From NCBI GenBank assembly GCA_014208095.1, contig JACHMT010000001.1:3038001-3102000 (forward strand): DNA of 64,000 nt, given 5' to 3'. Shown piece by piece: positions 25,985 to 33,907 of this stretch. Every line of letters begins with the position of its first letter. The stretch's first letter is position 1. The notes under the pieces were generated by a model. That model saw nothing but the letters and a program-made list of their open reading frames with translations, had not been told where the DNA came from and searched no databases. This stretch comes from Actinospineispora eucalypti (lineage in GTDB: Bacteria > Actinomycetota > Actinomycetes > Mycobacteriales > Pseudonocardiaceae). A program made the translations under genes and the position numbers.

Positions 25985-27127
25985 ATGACGAACGGACTGC
26001 GCGAGGTGGCGATCGTCGGAGTGGGGCAGACCGATCACGGTGCGCTGCACGCCGTGCGGGACGCCGAACGAGACGATCACGCGCTGGCCGCGCGGGCGCT
26101 GGCCGCCGCGGTCGAGGACGCCGGACTGGACAAGAACGAGATCGAGGGCCTCATCTGCGCCCGGGTCGGCTACCACCGGATGGCCGACATCACCGGCCTG
26201 CACTCGGCCCGCGCGGTCTTCGACCTGGAGGGGTCCGGGCGGATGAGCGGCGTGGCGGTGAACCAGGCCGTCGCCCTCATCCGGTCGGGCGTCGTGGACA
26301 CGGTCGCGCTGGTCTACGGCAACAACGGGCGCTCGGTGAAGATGAAGTACGGCGGCGAGGGCGGCGGCCCGACCGTGAGCTACGACGAGATGTACGGGAT
26401 GACCTCACCCGGCGCGTACGTGGCGATGATGTACCAGCGCTACGCCCAGCTCTACGGAGCTCCGGAGGACGCGCTCGCGCCGATCGCGATCAACAACCGC
26501 CGGCACGCCGAGCTGAACCCGATCGCGGTCATGCGCAAGCAGATCAGCCGCGACGACTACCTGGCGTCGCGCATGATCGCCGAGCCACTGCGGCTCTACG
26601 ACTACTGCATCATCAACGACGGCGGCGTCGCCCTGATCCTGACGACCATGGAGCGTGCCAAAGACCTGCGGCACAGGCCCGTCCGCGTCGCCGCGACCGC
26701 GGCCACCGCCAACCTGACCAACTTCTACACCAGTACCGACCTCTTCGGCGCCGCCTGCGCGGACGTCGCCGACCGGGTCTACACGGAGTCCGGGTTCCAG
26801 CCCTCGGACATGAACTGCCTGCAGATCTACGACAACTTCACCCCGACGGTGCTGTTCACCCTCGAGGGTTTCGGCCACGCCGAGCGCGGCACGGCGTGGC
26901 AGTGGGTCCGCGACAAGGGCATCGGGCTCGACGGCGGTCGCCCGATCAACACCGCCGGCGGGCACACCGCCGAGAGCTACATGCAGGGCTGGGCGCACCA
27001 CGTCGAGGCCGTCGTGCAGCTGCGCGGAGACGCGGGCCCGCGCCAGGTCGAGGACTGCCGGGTCGCCCAGTACATGTGCGCCTCGCCGATCGTGACCTCG
27101 CACGTGCTGGTGGGAGAGGACAACTGA
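25985..27127 (+). CDS. Thiolase-fold protein lacking the nucleophilic Cys (Ltp/aldolase-like)
   Basis: A 380-residue thiolase-superfamily protein of the lipid-transfer (SCP2-thiolase, Ltp) branch. ATG 25985 (MTNGLREVAIVGVG) has GAGGG upstream. Where thiolases carry the acylated Cys in CSSG, this protein has RMSG (in EGSGRMSGVAVNQA). The C-terminal catalytic region is replaced by NTAGGHTAESYMQG. With the DUF35 protein 1 nt downstream, it resembles the Ltp2-ChsH2(DUF35) pair that performs retro-aldol cleavage of a beta-hydroxyacyl-CoA in steroid side chains. Retro-aldolase is therefore the favoured role; this is inferred from context and the missing Cys. Confidence 0.75.
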   Translation: MTNGLREVAIVGVGQTDHGALHAVRDAERDDHALAARALAAAVEDAGLDKNEIEGLICARVGYHRMADITGLHSARAVFDLEGSGRMSGVAVNQAVALIRSGVVDTVALVYGNNGRSVKMKYGGEGGGPTVSYDEMYGMTSPGAYVAMMYQRYAQLYGAPEDALAPIAINNRRHAELNPIAVMRKQISRDDYLASRMIAEPLRLYDYCIINDGGVALILTTMERAKDLRHRPVRVAATAATANLTNFYTSTDLFGAACADVADRVYTESGFQPSDMNCLQIYDNFTPTVLFTLEGFGHAERGTAWQWVRDKGIGLDGGRPINTAGGHTAESYMQGWAHHVEAVVQLRGDAGPRQVEDCRVAQYMCASPIVTSHVLVGEDN

Positions 27128-27128
27128 G

Positions 27129-27542
27129 ATGGTCAACCCCGATCAGATCCAGGCGATGTTGCCGGCCGTCACGACGACGAACGCACCCTTCTGGGAGGGA
27201 TGCAAACAGGGCGAGCTGCGGCTGCAGACCTGCGCCTCCTGCTCGGCCCGGCGGTTCCCGGAGGCGCCGGTGTGCCCCCGGTGCCTCGGCGCCGAGTACT
27301 CGTGGGAGCCGGCCAGCGGCCGCGGCGTGCTCTGGTCGTGGATCACGATGCACCAGAACTACCTCCCGGCCTACGCCGACGAGCTTCCCTACCGCGTCGC
27401 GTTCATCCGCCTCGAGGAAGGGCCATACATGATCAGCAAGATCGTCGACGAGGACGCCGAACCGCGGTGTGACCAGCCGGTCCGGGTGACCTTCGTCGAG
27501 CTGGGCGACCGTGTCGTCCCGGCGTTCGAGGTGGCCGAGTGA
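27129..27542 (+). CDS. DUF35 OB-fold / zinc-ribbon partner protein
   Basis: A 137-residue protein. Its zinc ribbon is visible as CASCSARRFPEAPVCPRC (two CxxC pairs, about residues 36-55), followed by an OB-fold with LPYRVAFIRLEEGP and VRVTFVELGD. DUF35 proteins bind acyl-CoA and dock onto thiolase-fold enzymes. It starts 1 nt after the thiolase stop and overlaps the next gene as GTGA, so a tight complex with the thiolase-fold protein is expected. Confidence 0.88.
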   Translation: MVNPDQIQAMLPAVTTTNAPFWEGCKQGELRLQTCASCSARRFPEAPVCPRCLGAEYSWEPASGRGVLWSWITMHQNYLPAYADELPYRVAFIRLEEGPYMISKIVDEDAEPRCDQPVRVTFVELGDRVVPAFEVAE

Positions 27543-28366
27543 GCGCCGCGAACGCCGAAGCCGCCGCGCCCGTCCTGCTGGAGCGGCTCGGCGACGGCGT
27601 CGCCCGCATCACGCTGAACCGCCCCGCGCAGCGGAACGCGATGAACCGGGCTGCCCGGGTCGCCCTGCTGAACGCCCTGGACGAGTGCACGCGACCCGGG
27701 GCCGGCGTGAACGTGATCGTGCTGACCGGGTCCGGTCCGGCGTTCTGTGCCGGTGTCGACCTCAAGGAGGTGGCGAAGGAGCAGGACGACCCCGCCGCCG
27801 GCAACCTCGACTCCCGGCGCGCGAGCTGGCGCGCGGTGCAGGACGAGCTGGCCAAGCATCCGGCCGTCGTCATCGCCGCGGTCAACGGCTTCGCCCTCGG
27901 CGGCGGCCTCACCCTCATCAACGCGGCCGACCTCGCGGTGGTCGACGAGGACGCCCAGCTGGGCATGCCGGAGATCGGGTTCGGGCTCTACCCGGCCCTG
28001 GCCGGACCGGCCACCCAGCTGCGGGTCAGCCGCAAGCGCGCCGCGTGGCTGGTGCTGACCGCGGACCGCATCGACGGCCGCACGGCGGTCGAGTGGGGGC
28101 TGGCGAACCTCGCCGTCCCCGCCGACCGGGTGGCGGCGGAGGCGCTGTCGCTGGCCCGGCGGGTCGCCGGGTACGACGCGACCGGCCTGCGCTGGTCGAA
28201 GCGGGCGCTGTGGACGGTCCCGGAGCACATCTCGGGGTGGTCGCGGGCGCTCGACTACGGGGAGGACGTCGGCGCCCGGATCCGGGCCGAGGCCGACGCC
28301 ACCCAACGCGGCCTCGAGGGCTTCGCCTCGGGAACCCGCAACCCCGGCCAGGGCTCGGCCCCATGA
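27539..28366 (+). CDS. Enoyl-CoA hydratase/isomerase family protein
   Basis: A 275-residue crotonase-fold enzyme. The CoA and oxyanion-hole motifs are GSGPAFCAGVDLKEVA (about 63-78) and AAVNGFALGGGLTLINAADL (about 116-136). The usual Glu of hydratases lies in the LGMPEIGFGLYPALAG segment. It would hydrate an enoyl-CoA, supplying the beta-hydroxyacyl-CoA that the adjacent thiolase/DUF35 pair could cleave. The GTG at 27539 overlaps the DUF35 stop. Confidence 0.88.
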   Translation: MSAANAEAAAPVLLERLGDGVARITLNRPAQRNAMNRAARVALLNALDECTRPGAGVNVIVLTGSGPAFCAGVDLKEVAKEQDDPAAGNLDSRRASWRAVQDELAKHPAVVIAAVNGFALGGGLTLINAADLAVVDEDAQLGMPEIGFGLYPALAGPATQLRVSRKRAAWLVLTADRIDGRTAVEWGLANLAVPADRVAAEALSLARRVAGYDATGLRWSKRALWTVPEHISGWSRALDYGEDVGARIRAEADATQRGLEGFASGTRNPGQGSAP

Positions 28367-30657
28367 GCCGCGCCGGCGCCCGGTCCGGCCCGCTGCGCGT
28401 CGTGGAGATCGCGAACGGAACCGGCCACGGTATTGGCGCGGCCGCGCTCGGCAGGTACTTCGCCGTCCTGGGGCACCACGTGGTCAAGGTGGAGCCTCCG
28501 GGCGGGGACCCGCTGCGCGGCATCGGGGTGCTCGGCGCGGACGGTGTCGGGCTGACCTTCACGGCGCTGAACGAGGGCAAGAGCCAGGTGGTCCTCGAGG
28601 CAGACCAGGCAGGGCCGCAGGTGCTCGACGGCCTCCTCGAGGGCGCGGACGTGCTGATCAGCGACCTGGGACCGGCGGCCGCCACGGCGGCGGGGATCGA
28701 CTACGCCGAGCTCCGCGATCGCCGCCCCGACCTGCTGGTCGTCGCGATCACCAGCTACGGCATCGACTCGGCCCTGGCGGACGAGGCCGGCGACAGCCTG
28801 CTGGCCGAGTGCTACGGCGGGCTCGCCACGATGATCGGCCACCACGACCGGCGCCCGCTCGCGCTGGGGGGTGAACAGGCCGCGCACGCGGCGGCCGTGG
28901 CCGGCCTGCTCGGCGCGATGATCTCGCTCCGCGACGCCGCCGGGGGCGGACTGGTCGATGTCGCGCTCTGCGACGTCGCGGCCTACATGGACTGGAAGGC
29001 CGACATCGGATTCGCCACCACCGGGCTCGTGGCCGGCCGCGGCGACCCGCGCTCCGGCCGCTGGCGCATGGTGCGGGCGGCCGACGGCTGGATCGGCGTG
29101 ATCTACCAGCCGGAACAATGGGACGCGGTGGTCGATCTCGTCGGTGAGCCCGACCTGCGTGACCCTCGTCTGCGGGACGAAGGCTTCCGCGCCCGCCACG
29201 AGCACGAGTGGTGGCCGGTCATCGAGCGCTGGGCCGGCGTCCGGCCCAAGGAGGAGATCTACCGCCGCGCACAGGCGCGCGCGCTGCCCTTCGGGTTCTG
29301 CGCCGACATCGCGGACCTGGCCCGGTCGGCGCAGCTGCGGGTGCGTGGGTTTCTCCAGCCGGACCAGACCTCGGCCGGGAGCGTCCTCCCTCCGGTGACG
29401 GCGGCCCTGCGGAGCGCACCGGGCGTCGGTGGCGCACGCCCGGTAGGCCCCCACCTCTTCCTGGACCCGCCGACCGAGCCGGCCGACGGCCGGGTGGCCC
29501 CGCTGACCGGTGTCGTCGTGCTCGACTTCGGGACCATCACCGCCGGCGCGGCGGCATCCCGGCTGCTCGCCGACTACGGCGCCACCGTCATCAAGGTCGA
29601 GTCACCCTCCCGGCCGGACCCGTTCCGGCGCTGGACCCCACCAGGCAGTGCGGTCTCGGTCGCGGGGCAGGGCGCGGACGCGTCACCGATGTTCGACTCG
29701 AACAACGCGGGCAAGCTGAGCCTGTCCATGGACCTGACCAGCCCGTCCGGGCGTGCCCTGGTCCACGAGCTGGCCCGGCATACGGACGTGGTCATCGAGA
29801 ACTTCCGGGTGGGCGTGCCCGAGAAGCTGGGCATCGGCCGCGCCGAGTTGGCCGAGATCAACCCGGACCTGGTGTACGTGTCGCTGTCCAGCCAGGGACA
29901 GCAGGGTCCCGAGTCACGCTTCCGGTCCTACGGCTCGACTCTCGACCTGCTGTCCGGGCTGGCCTCGGTGACGGGCTACGACGAACGGAGCCCGGTCTGG
30001 TCGTCCGCCGAGGTCAACTATCCCGATCAGATCGCGGCGATGCTCGGCGCCGCCCTCGCGGTGTACGCGGTGGCGCGGGACATCCGCGGGGTGCACCTCG
30101 ACATATCGCAACGCGAGGTCGTCGCCTGGACGATCGCCGATCGCATCGCCGAGTTCCGGAGCACCGGGGAGGTCGCCCGGCCGGAGGGAAACCGTCGGCC
30201 CGGACGCTTCCCGCACGACACCTTCGCCACGCGCGACGGTCGGTGGATCGCGGTCAGCTGTGACACGCCGGACCAGCGACGTCGGCTGGCCGAGGCAGTC
30301 GGGGTGCCGTGGCTGCGCGAGCCCGAACCCGGAGCCGGCTCCGGGCATGCCGGCGAGCTGTGGCTCGCCGGCCGCGTCGCGGGGTGGGCGCGGCGGCGCG
30401 GCGCGTCCGACGCGGTGCGCGCCCTGCGCGATGCCGAAGTCCCGTGCGTGCCGGTCTCGACCGCCTCGGATCGCGCGGGCGATCCGCACTTCGCCCGGCG
30501 ACGGGTGTTCGTGAGCGAGGACCGGCGCCGGATCAAGGGCTTCCCGTTCGTGCTGTCCCGGTACGTACCGCCGACGCCCGCCCCGGCCCCCGAGCTCGGC
30601 CGGGACAACGAGGCCATCGTGAGGTCGCTGGAACACGCGCCGGCTCGGCACGACTGA
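28363..30657 (+). CDS. Tandem CaiB/BaiF family III CoA-transferase (two domains fused)
   Basis: A 764-residue protein made of two family III CoA-transferase units. The first (about 1-375) starts LRVVEIANGTGHGIGAAALG and contains GGLVDVALCDVAAYMDWKAD. The second (about 385-760) starts GVVVLDFGTITAGAAASRLL, continues DYGATVIKVESPSRPDPFR and contains NNAGKLSLSMDL. Single-domain members (about 400 residues) form interlocked dimers, so a fusion likely builds that dimer in one chain. ATG 28363 overlaps the hydratase stop; upstream in-frame codons belong to the antisense of that gene. It would activate or recycle the pathway acid as a CoA thioester. Confidence 0.85.
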   Translation: MSRAGARSGPLRVVEIANGTGHGIGAAALGRYFAVLGHHVVKVEPPGGDPLRGIGVLGADGVGLTFTALNEGKSQVVLEADQAGPQVLDGLLEGADVLISDLGPAAATAAGIDYAELRDRRPDLLVVAITSYGIDSALADEAGDSLLAECYGGLATMIGHHDRRPLALGGEQAAHAAAVAGLLGAMISLRDAAGGGLVDVALCDVAAYMDWKADIGFATTGLVAGRGDPRSGRWRMVRAADGWIGVIYQPEQWDAVVDLVGEPDLRDPRLRDEGFRARHEHEWWPVIERWAGVRPKEEIYRRAQARALPFGFCADIADLARSAQLRVRGFLQPDQTSAGSVLPPVTAALRSAPGVGGARPVGPHLFLDPPTEPADGRVAPLTGVVVLDFGTITAGAAASRLLADYGATVIKVESPSRPDPFRRWTPPGSAVSVAGQGADASPMFDSNNAGKLSLSMDLTSPSGRALVHELARHTDVVIENFRVGVPEKLGIGRAELAEINPDLVYVSLSSQGQQGPESRFRSYGSTLDLLSGLASVTGYDERSPVWSSAEVNYPDQIAAMLGAALAVYAVARDIRGVHLDISQREVVAWTIADRIAEFRSTGEVARPEGNRRPGRFPHDTFATRDGRWIAVSCDTPDQRRRLAEAVGVPWLREPEPGAGSGHAGELWLAGRVAGWARRRGASDAVRALRDAEVPCVPVSTASDRAGDPHFARRRVFVSEDRRRIKGFPFVLSRYVPPTPAPAPELGRDNEAIVRSLEHAPARHD

Positions 30658-30690
30658 TCGGCTGGACCGGGCATGTCGGCGGCAACGGGA

Positions 30691-31386
30691 TCAGGTCTCG
30701 CTCGAACGGGCTCGCAAGACCTTGAGGGCGGCGACGCGGGCGGCCGAAACGTGTGCCGCCGCGGCCGCCGCCGCCGAGCGCTTGGAGCGTCGCCTGATCG
30801 CGTCGACGAGCGCCACGTACTCGGCGGCGGACGCGACGGCCCGCTCCGGGGCGCCGATGGACAGGCGCCTGAGCACGTGGATCCGCGCCGTGATCGAACC
30901 GAGCATCTCGCTCAGCAGCGGGTTGCGCGCCCCCGCGAGCAGGAGCCGGTCGAACTCGAGCACGGCGGCCATCCGCTCGTCCAGGCGGGCCGGTTCGGTG
31001 GAGGTCTCGAAGAGCTTCTTCCCCACCTGGGCGAGCGCCGCGACCTCGTCCTCGGTCGCGTGCATCACGAACAGCCGGGCGGCGGCCGACTCCAACGGCT
31101 CACGGACCTCGTAGAGCTGCCGGATCGCGTCCTCGGTCAGCACCGAGACGCGCAGGCCGCGGCTGTCGCTGGACTCGACCAGGCTCTCCGACTGCAGGTG
31201 CCGCAGGGCCTCGCGCACCGAGGTCCGGCTCACCCCGATCTGCTCGACCAGCTCCCGCTCGATCAGCCGCTTCCCGGGCGGGAGCTCGCCGGTGAAGATC
31301 GCGTTCCGGATGACGGCCACCACGCGGTCCCGCAGCAGGTCTTCGTCGCGCTCCAGGCGAAGGCTGGGCTTCGCGGCTTCGACCAC
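30691..31386 (-). CDS. GntR-family (FadR/FCD) transcriptional regulator
   Basis: A 231-residue regulator. The winged helix-turn-helix is at about residues 18-80 (LPPGKRLIERELVEQIGVSR, then TSVREALRHL), and an FCD-type all-helical ligand domain follows (LYEVREPLESAAARL, later AEYVALVDAI). A GTG at 31386 with GGGGAG upstream is the start. It lies between the thiolase operon and the divergent luciferase-like gene. A GTCATACAA box 19 bp upstream of its start matches the box in front of the MatC operon, so it may regulate itself and the surrounding catabolic genes. Confidence 0.88.
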   Translation of the reverse strand: MVEAAKPSLRLERDEDLLRDRVVAVIRNAIFTGELPPGKRLIERELVEQIGVSRTSVREALRHLQSESLVESSDSRGLRVSVLTEDAIRQLYEVREPLESAAARLFVMHATEDEVAALAQVGKKLFETSTEPARLDERMAAVLEFDRLLLAGARNPLLSEMLGSITARIHVLRRLSIGAPERAVASAAEYVALVDAIRRRSKRSAAAAAAAHVSAARVAALKVLRARSSET

Positions 31387-31404
31387 AGCTCACTCCCCGA
31401 ACTC

Positions 31405-31413
31405 GTCATACAA
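31405..31413. promoter_or_regulatory. GTCATACAA box at the GntR/luciferase-like divergent promoter
   Basis: Identical to the box at 25859-25867. It sits 19 bp upstream of the GntR start and 40 bp upstream of the luciferase-like start, which fits autoregulation and joint control. Confidence 0.45.
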
Positions 31414-31452
31414 ACAGGATGTTACGCAACTCCGGATGGGATCAAACGACCG

Positions 31453-32418
31453 ATGCTCTTCGACACGCAACTGCACTACTCGCTCGAGTTCGTCTCCGCC
31501 GAGGCGGCGAAGGCCGAGGAAGCCGGCTATGCCGCCGCGTGGCGCCCGGAGATCCGGGACGACCCCTTCGTCAGCCTCGCTGCGGCGGCGCAGCGCACCG
31601 CGTCGATCCGGTTGGGCACCGGGGTCGCGATCGCCTTCGCGCGCTCGCCGATGATCGTCGCCTACGCCGCGCACGGGTTGCAGCGGCTGTCCGGCGGCCG
31701 GCTGCTGCTCGGACTCGGCACGCAGATCCGGCCACACATCACCAACCGGTTCTCCATGCCCTGGTCCGAGCCGGCGGAGCGGATGCGCGAGTACGTGCGG
31801 GCGCTGCGGTCGATCTGGCAGGGATGGAACGGCGCGCCGGGGGAGCCGTTCCGGGGGCGGTTCTACACGCATTCGCTGATGACCCCGGAGTTCACCCCGC
31901 CGGCCAGCCAATTCGGCCCCCCGCCGATCTACCTCGCCGCCGTCGGCCCGCGCATGCTGGAGGTGTGCGGCGCCGTCGCCGACGGCTGGCTCGCGCACCC
32001 TTTCTGCACCGCGGACTACCTGCGCACGGTCGGCCTGCCCACGGTCGCCCGGGCGCGCGCCGAGACAGGCCGGACGATGGACGCGTTCGAAGTCTCGCAG
32101 TCCGTGTTCGCCGCGCGGGACGACCTGGACATTGCCGCCGTACGCCACCGCATCGCCTTCTACGCGTCCACCCCGGCCTACCGGGCCGTGCTGGAGCTGC
32201 ACGGGTACGGGGACCTCCAGGAGGAGGCCAGGGCGCTGACCAAGGCCGGGCGATGGCACGAGCTGTCGGCCCTGGTCGACGACCGGCTGCTGTCCTTGAT
32301 GTGTGTGACCGGGGACGAGGAATCGGCTCGGGCCGAGGCGGCCGATCGGTTCGGTGACCTGGTGCAGCGCGTCCAACTCGGCTACCCCACGCACGCCCAG
32401 CGAGAGCGCGCTGCCTGA
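31453..32418 (+). CDS. Luciferase-like (LLM) flavin or F420-dependent oxidoreductase
   Basis: A 321-residue LLM-class protein starting MLFDTQLHYSLEFVSAEAAK. Conserved segments are IRLGTGVAIAFARSPMIVAY (about 56-75), LSGGRLLLGLGTQIRPH (about 82-98) and PPIYLAAVGPRMLEVCGAVA (about 154-173). The pattern GLGTQ...HI-RFSMPW is that of the F420-dependent subgroup, but FMN use cannot be excluded. The ATG at 31453 lacks a clear ribosome binding site. Substrate unknown; it would oxidise or reduce an intermediate of the neighbouring CoA pathway. Confidence 0.82.
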   Translation: MLFDTQLHYSLEFVSAEAAKAEEAGYAAAWRPEIRDDPFVSLAAAAQRTASIRLGTGVAIAFARSPMIVAYAAHGLQRLSGGRLLLGLGTQIRPHITNRFSMPWSEPAERMREYVRALRSIWQGWNGAPGEPFRGRFYTHSLMTPEFTPPASQFGPPPIYLAAVGPRMLEVCGAVADGWLAHPFCTADYLRTVGLPTVARARAETGRTMDAFEVSQSVFAARDDLDIAAVRHRIAFYASTPAYRAVLELHGYGDLQEEARALTKAGRWHELSALVDDRLLSLMCVTGDEESARAEAADRFGDLVQRVQLGYPTHAQRERAA

Positions 32419-32434
32419 CCCGTTGCCCGGGCCG

Positions 32435-33907
32435 CTACGCCGAGGACCACACCGGGTTGGAGCTGCCCACCGCCTCGTACGGCCGCTCCCAGAACAGGTC
32501 GTTCCCCGCCACCGTCAGCGGGAAACTTAGCCGGCGGACCGGGCCGTGCGGGGCGGCATAGGTGCGCTGCTCCAGCGGACCGGTGACCGGAAGACGCAGG
32601 ACCGGCGACTCGGGTGCCCTCCCGGCATCGGAGAGGAGCCTGGCCGTCCGGGCCAGCGACAGCCGGGACACCGAACCGGCGCCGGTCTCGACCCGGCGGG
32701 CGAGGGCCATGATGGCCGCGGCCGCCACCTGGTACCCGGTGGAGAAGTCGACCGCTTCCACTGGCAGGTGACGGGGGCGGTCGGCCGGCACCTCCCGGCC
32801 GAGCGCGACGATCGGAACCCGGCGGTCCGGATCTTCGAGAGCCCACCGGGTCGTCTCGTCGGCCAGGCCGGTGCTGTACTGCACCAGGGAGTCGAATCCA
32901 CGCCGGTCCCGCCACGGGCCCGTCCAGCCGTAGGCGTTGAACGCCACCTCGACAAGACCCGGACGGGTCGCCGCGCGCAGCTCGGGCGCCACCAGGGCGT
33001 CGATGGCGCCAGGCCGGTAGCCGTGCACCAGGACGTCGGTGCCCGCGAGCAGCTCAAGCAGGCGGGTCCGCCCCTCGGGGGTGCGGATGTCCAGATAGGC
33101 CCAGCGCTTGCCCAGCACGATGTCGGATCCCGCGCCCATCGCGATCCCGCTCTCGTCCGAGCCAGGGGCGTCCAGGCGGAGCACCTCCGCCCCGCATGCG
33201 GCCAGGAACCGGGTCGCCATGGGGCCGGCGATGACTCGGGTCAGGTCGAGGACGCGGATGCCGGCCAGCGGGCGGCCCGGTGTGGGCCGCCAGGTGTCGG
33301 CTCCGGACACGGTCGGCTGAACGTCCACGAGCGGTTCGGCGGCAACCGCCGCTCCCTGGGGATGTGCCCGCCAATCCGGCAGTGACCGGCTGAGTGCCAC
33401 CGCTGCGCCGGCCTCGACGAGCTCCCGCTCGAGCTCCTCACCCGGACGTCGGCGGATCGCCGCCCCGACCGCGGCGGGGTCCTCGGCCACACCCAGCGTC
33501 TCGACCAGTTTGCGACGCAGCCGGGGGAAGACGGCCTGGACCCGCAGCCACCGGTCGTCCGACGTCTGGAACTCGGTCATCCACGGCATTGCCCCGGGGA
33601 CGGGGCCGGGCCGTGCACCGTCGATCGGGATCGACGGACCGATCGGCAGGTGGAACCACCCGCTGGCGAGCACCCGGTCAACCGAGATCGCGGCGGCCTC
33701 GGGCGCGACCGTGGCGAGCAGGCGGCGCAGCGCCAGCCCGGCCGCCCCGAAGCTCGCCGTCGCCAGGTCGGTGACGGCGAAGGCGGAGGGCAGCGCGGGG
33801 TTGCCGGTGACGGACACCGAGTCGACGTCGCGGGCGTCCCCGCCGAGCCCGGTCCAGATCTCGGCCAGCAGCCGGCGGCTCATCGGGAAGTTCGACGACT
33901 TCATCAT
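32435..33907 (-). CDS. CaiB/BaiF family III CoA-transferase
   Basis: A 490-residue protein. The CoA-transferase core starts near residue 215 with GIRVLDLTRVIAGPMATRFL, then AACGAEVLRLDAPGSDE and YLDIRTPEGRTRL. The first 200 residues look like a degenerate N-terminal half, without the first-domain signature seen in the tandem gene at 28363. ATG 33907 overlaps the carrier stop as ATGA, so the two are cotranslated. It probably loads CoA onto, or off, the acid brought in by the carrier. Confidence 0.8.
   Translation of the reverse strand: MMKSSNFPMSRRLLAEIWTGLGGDARDVDSVSVTGNPALPSAFAVTDLATASFGAAGLALRRLLATVAPEAAAISVDRVLASGWFHLPIGPSIPIDGARPGPVPGAMPWMTEFQTSDDRWLRVQAVFPRLRRKLVETLGVAEDPAAVGAAIRRRPGEELERELVEAGAAVALSRSLPDWRAHPQGAAVAAEPLVDVQPTVSGADTWRPTPGRPLAGIRVLDLTRVIAGPMATRFLAACGAEVLRLDAPGSDESGIAMGAGSDIVLGKRWAYLDIRTPEGRTRLLELLAGTDVLVHGYRPGAIDALVAPELRAATRPGLVEVAFNAYGWTGPWRDRRGFDSLVQYSTGLADETTRWALEDPDRRVPIVALGREVPADRPRHLPVEAVDFSTGYQVAAAAIMALARRVETGAGSVSRLSLARTARLLSDAGRAPESPVLRLPVTGPLEQRTYAAPHGPVRRLSFPLTVAGNDLFWERPYEAVGSSNPVWSSA

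Noticed and set aside
27511..28362. N-terminal extension of the tandem CoA-transferase frame
   Set aside because: The upstream 284 codons are a shadow of the enoyl-CoA hydratase gene; ATG 28363 overlaps its stop and begins the domain.
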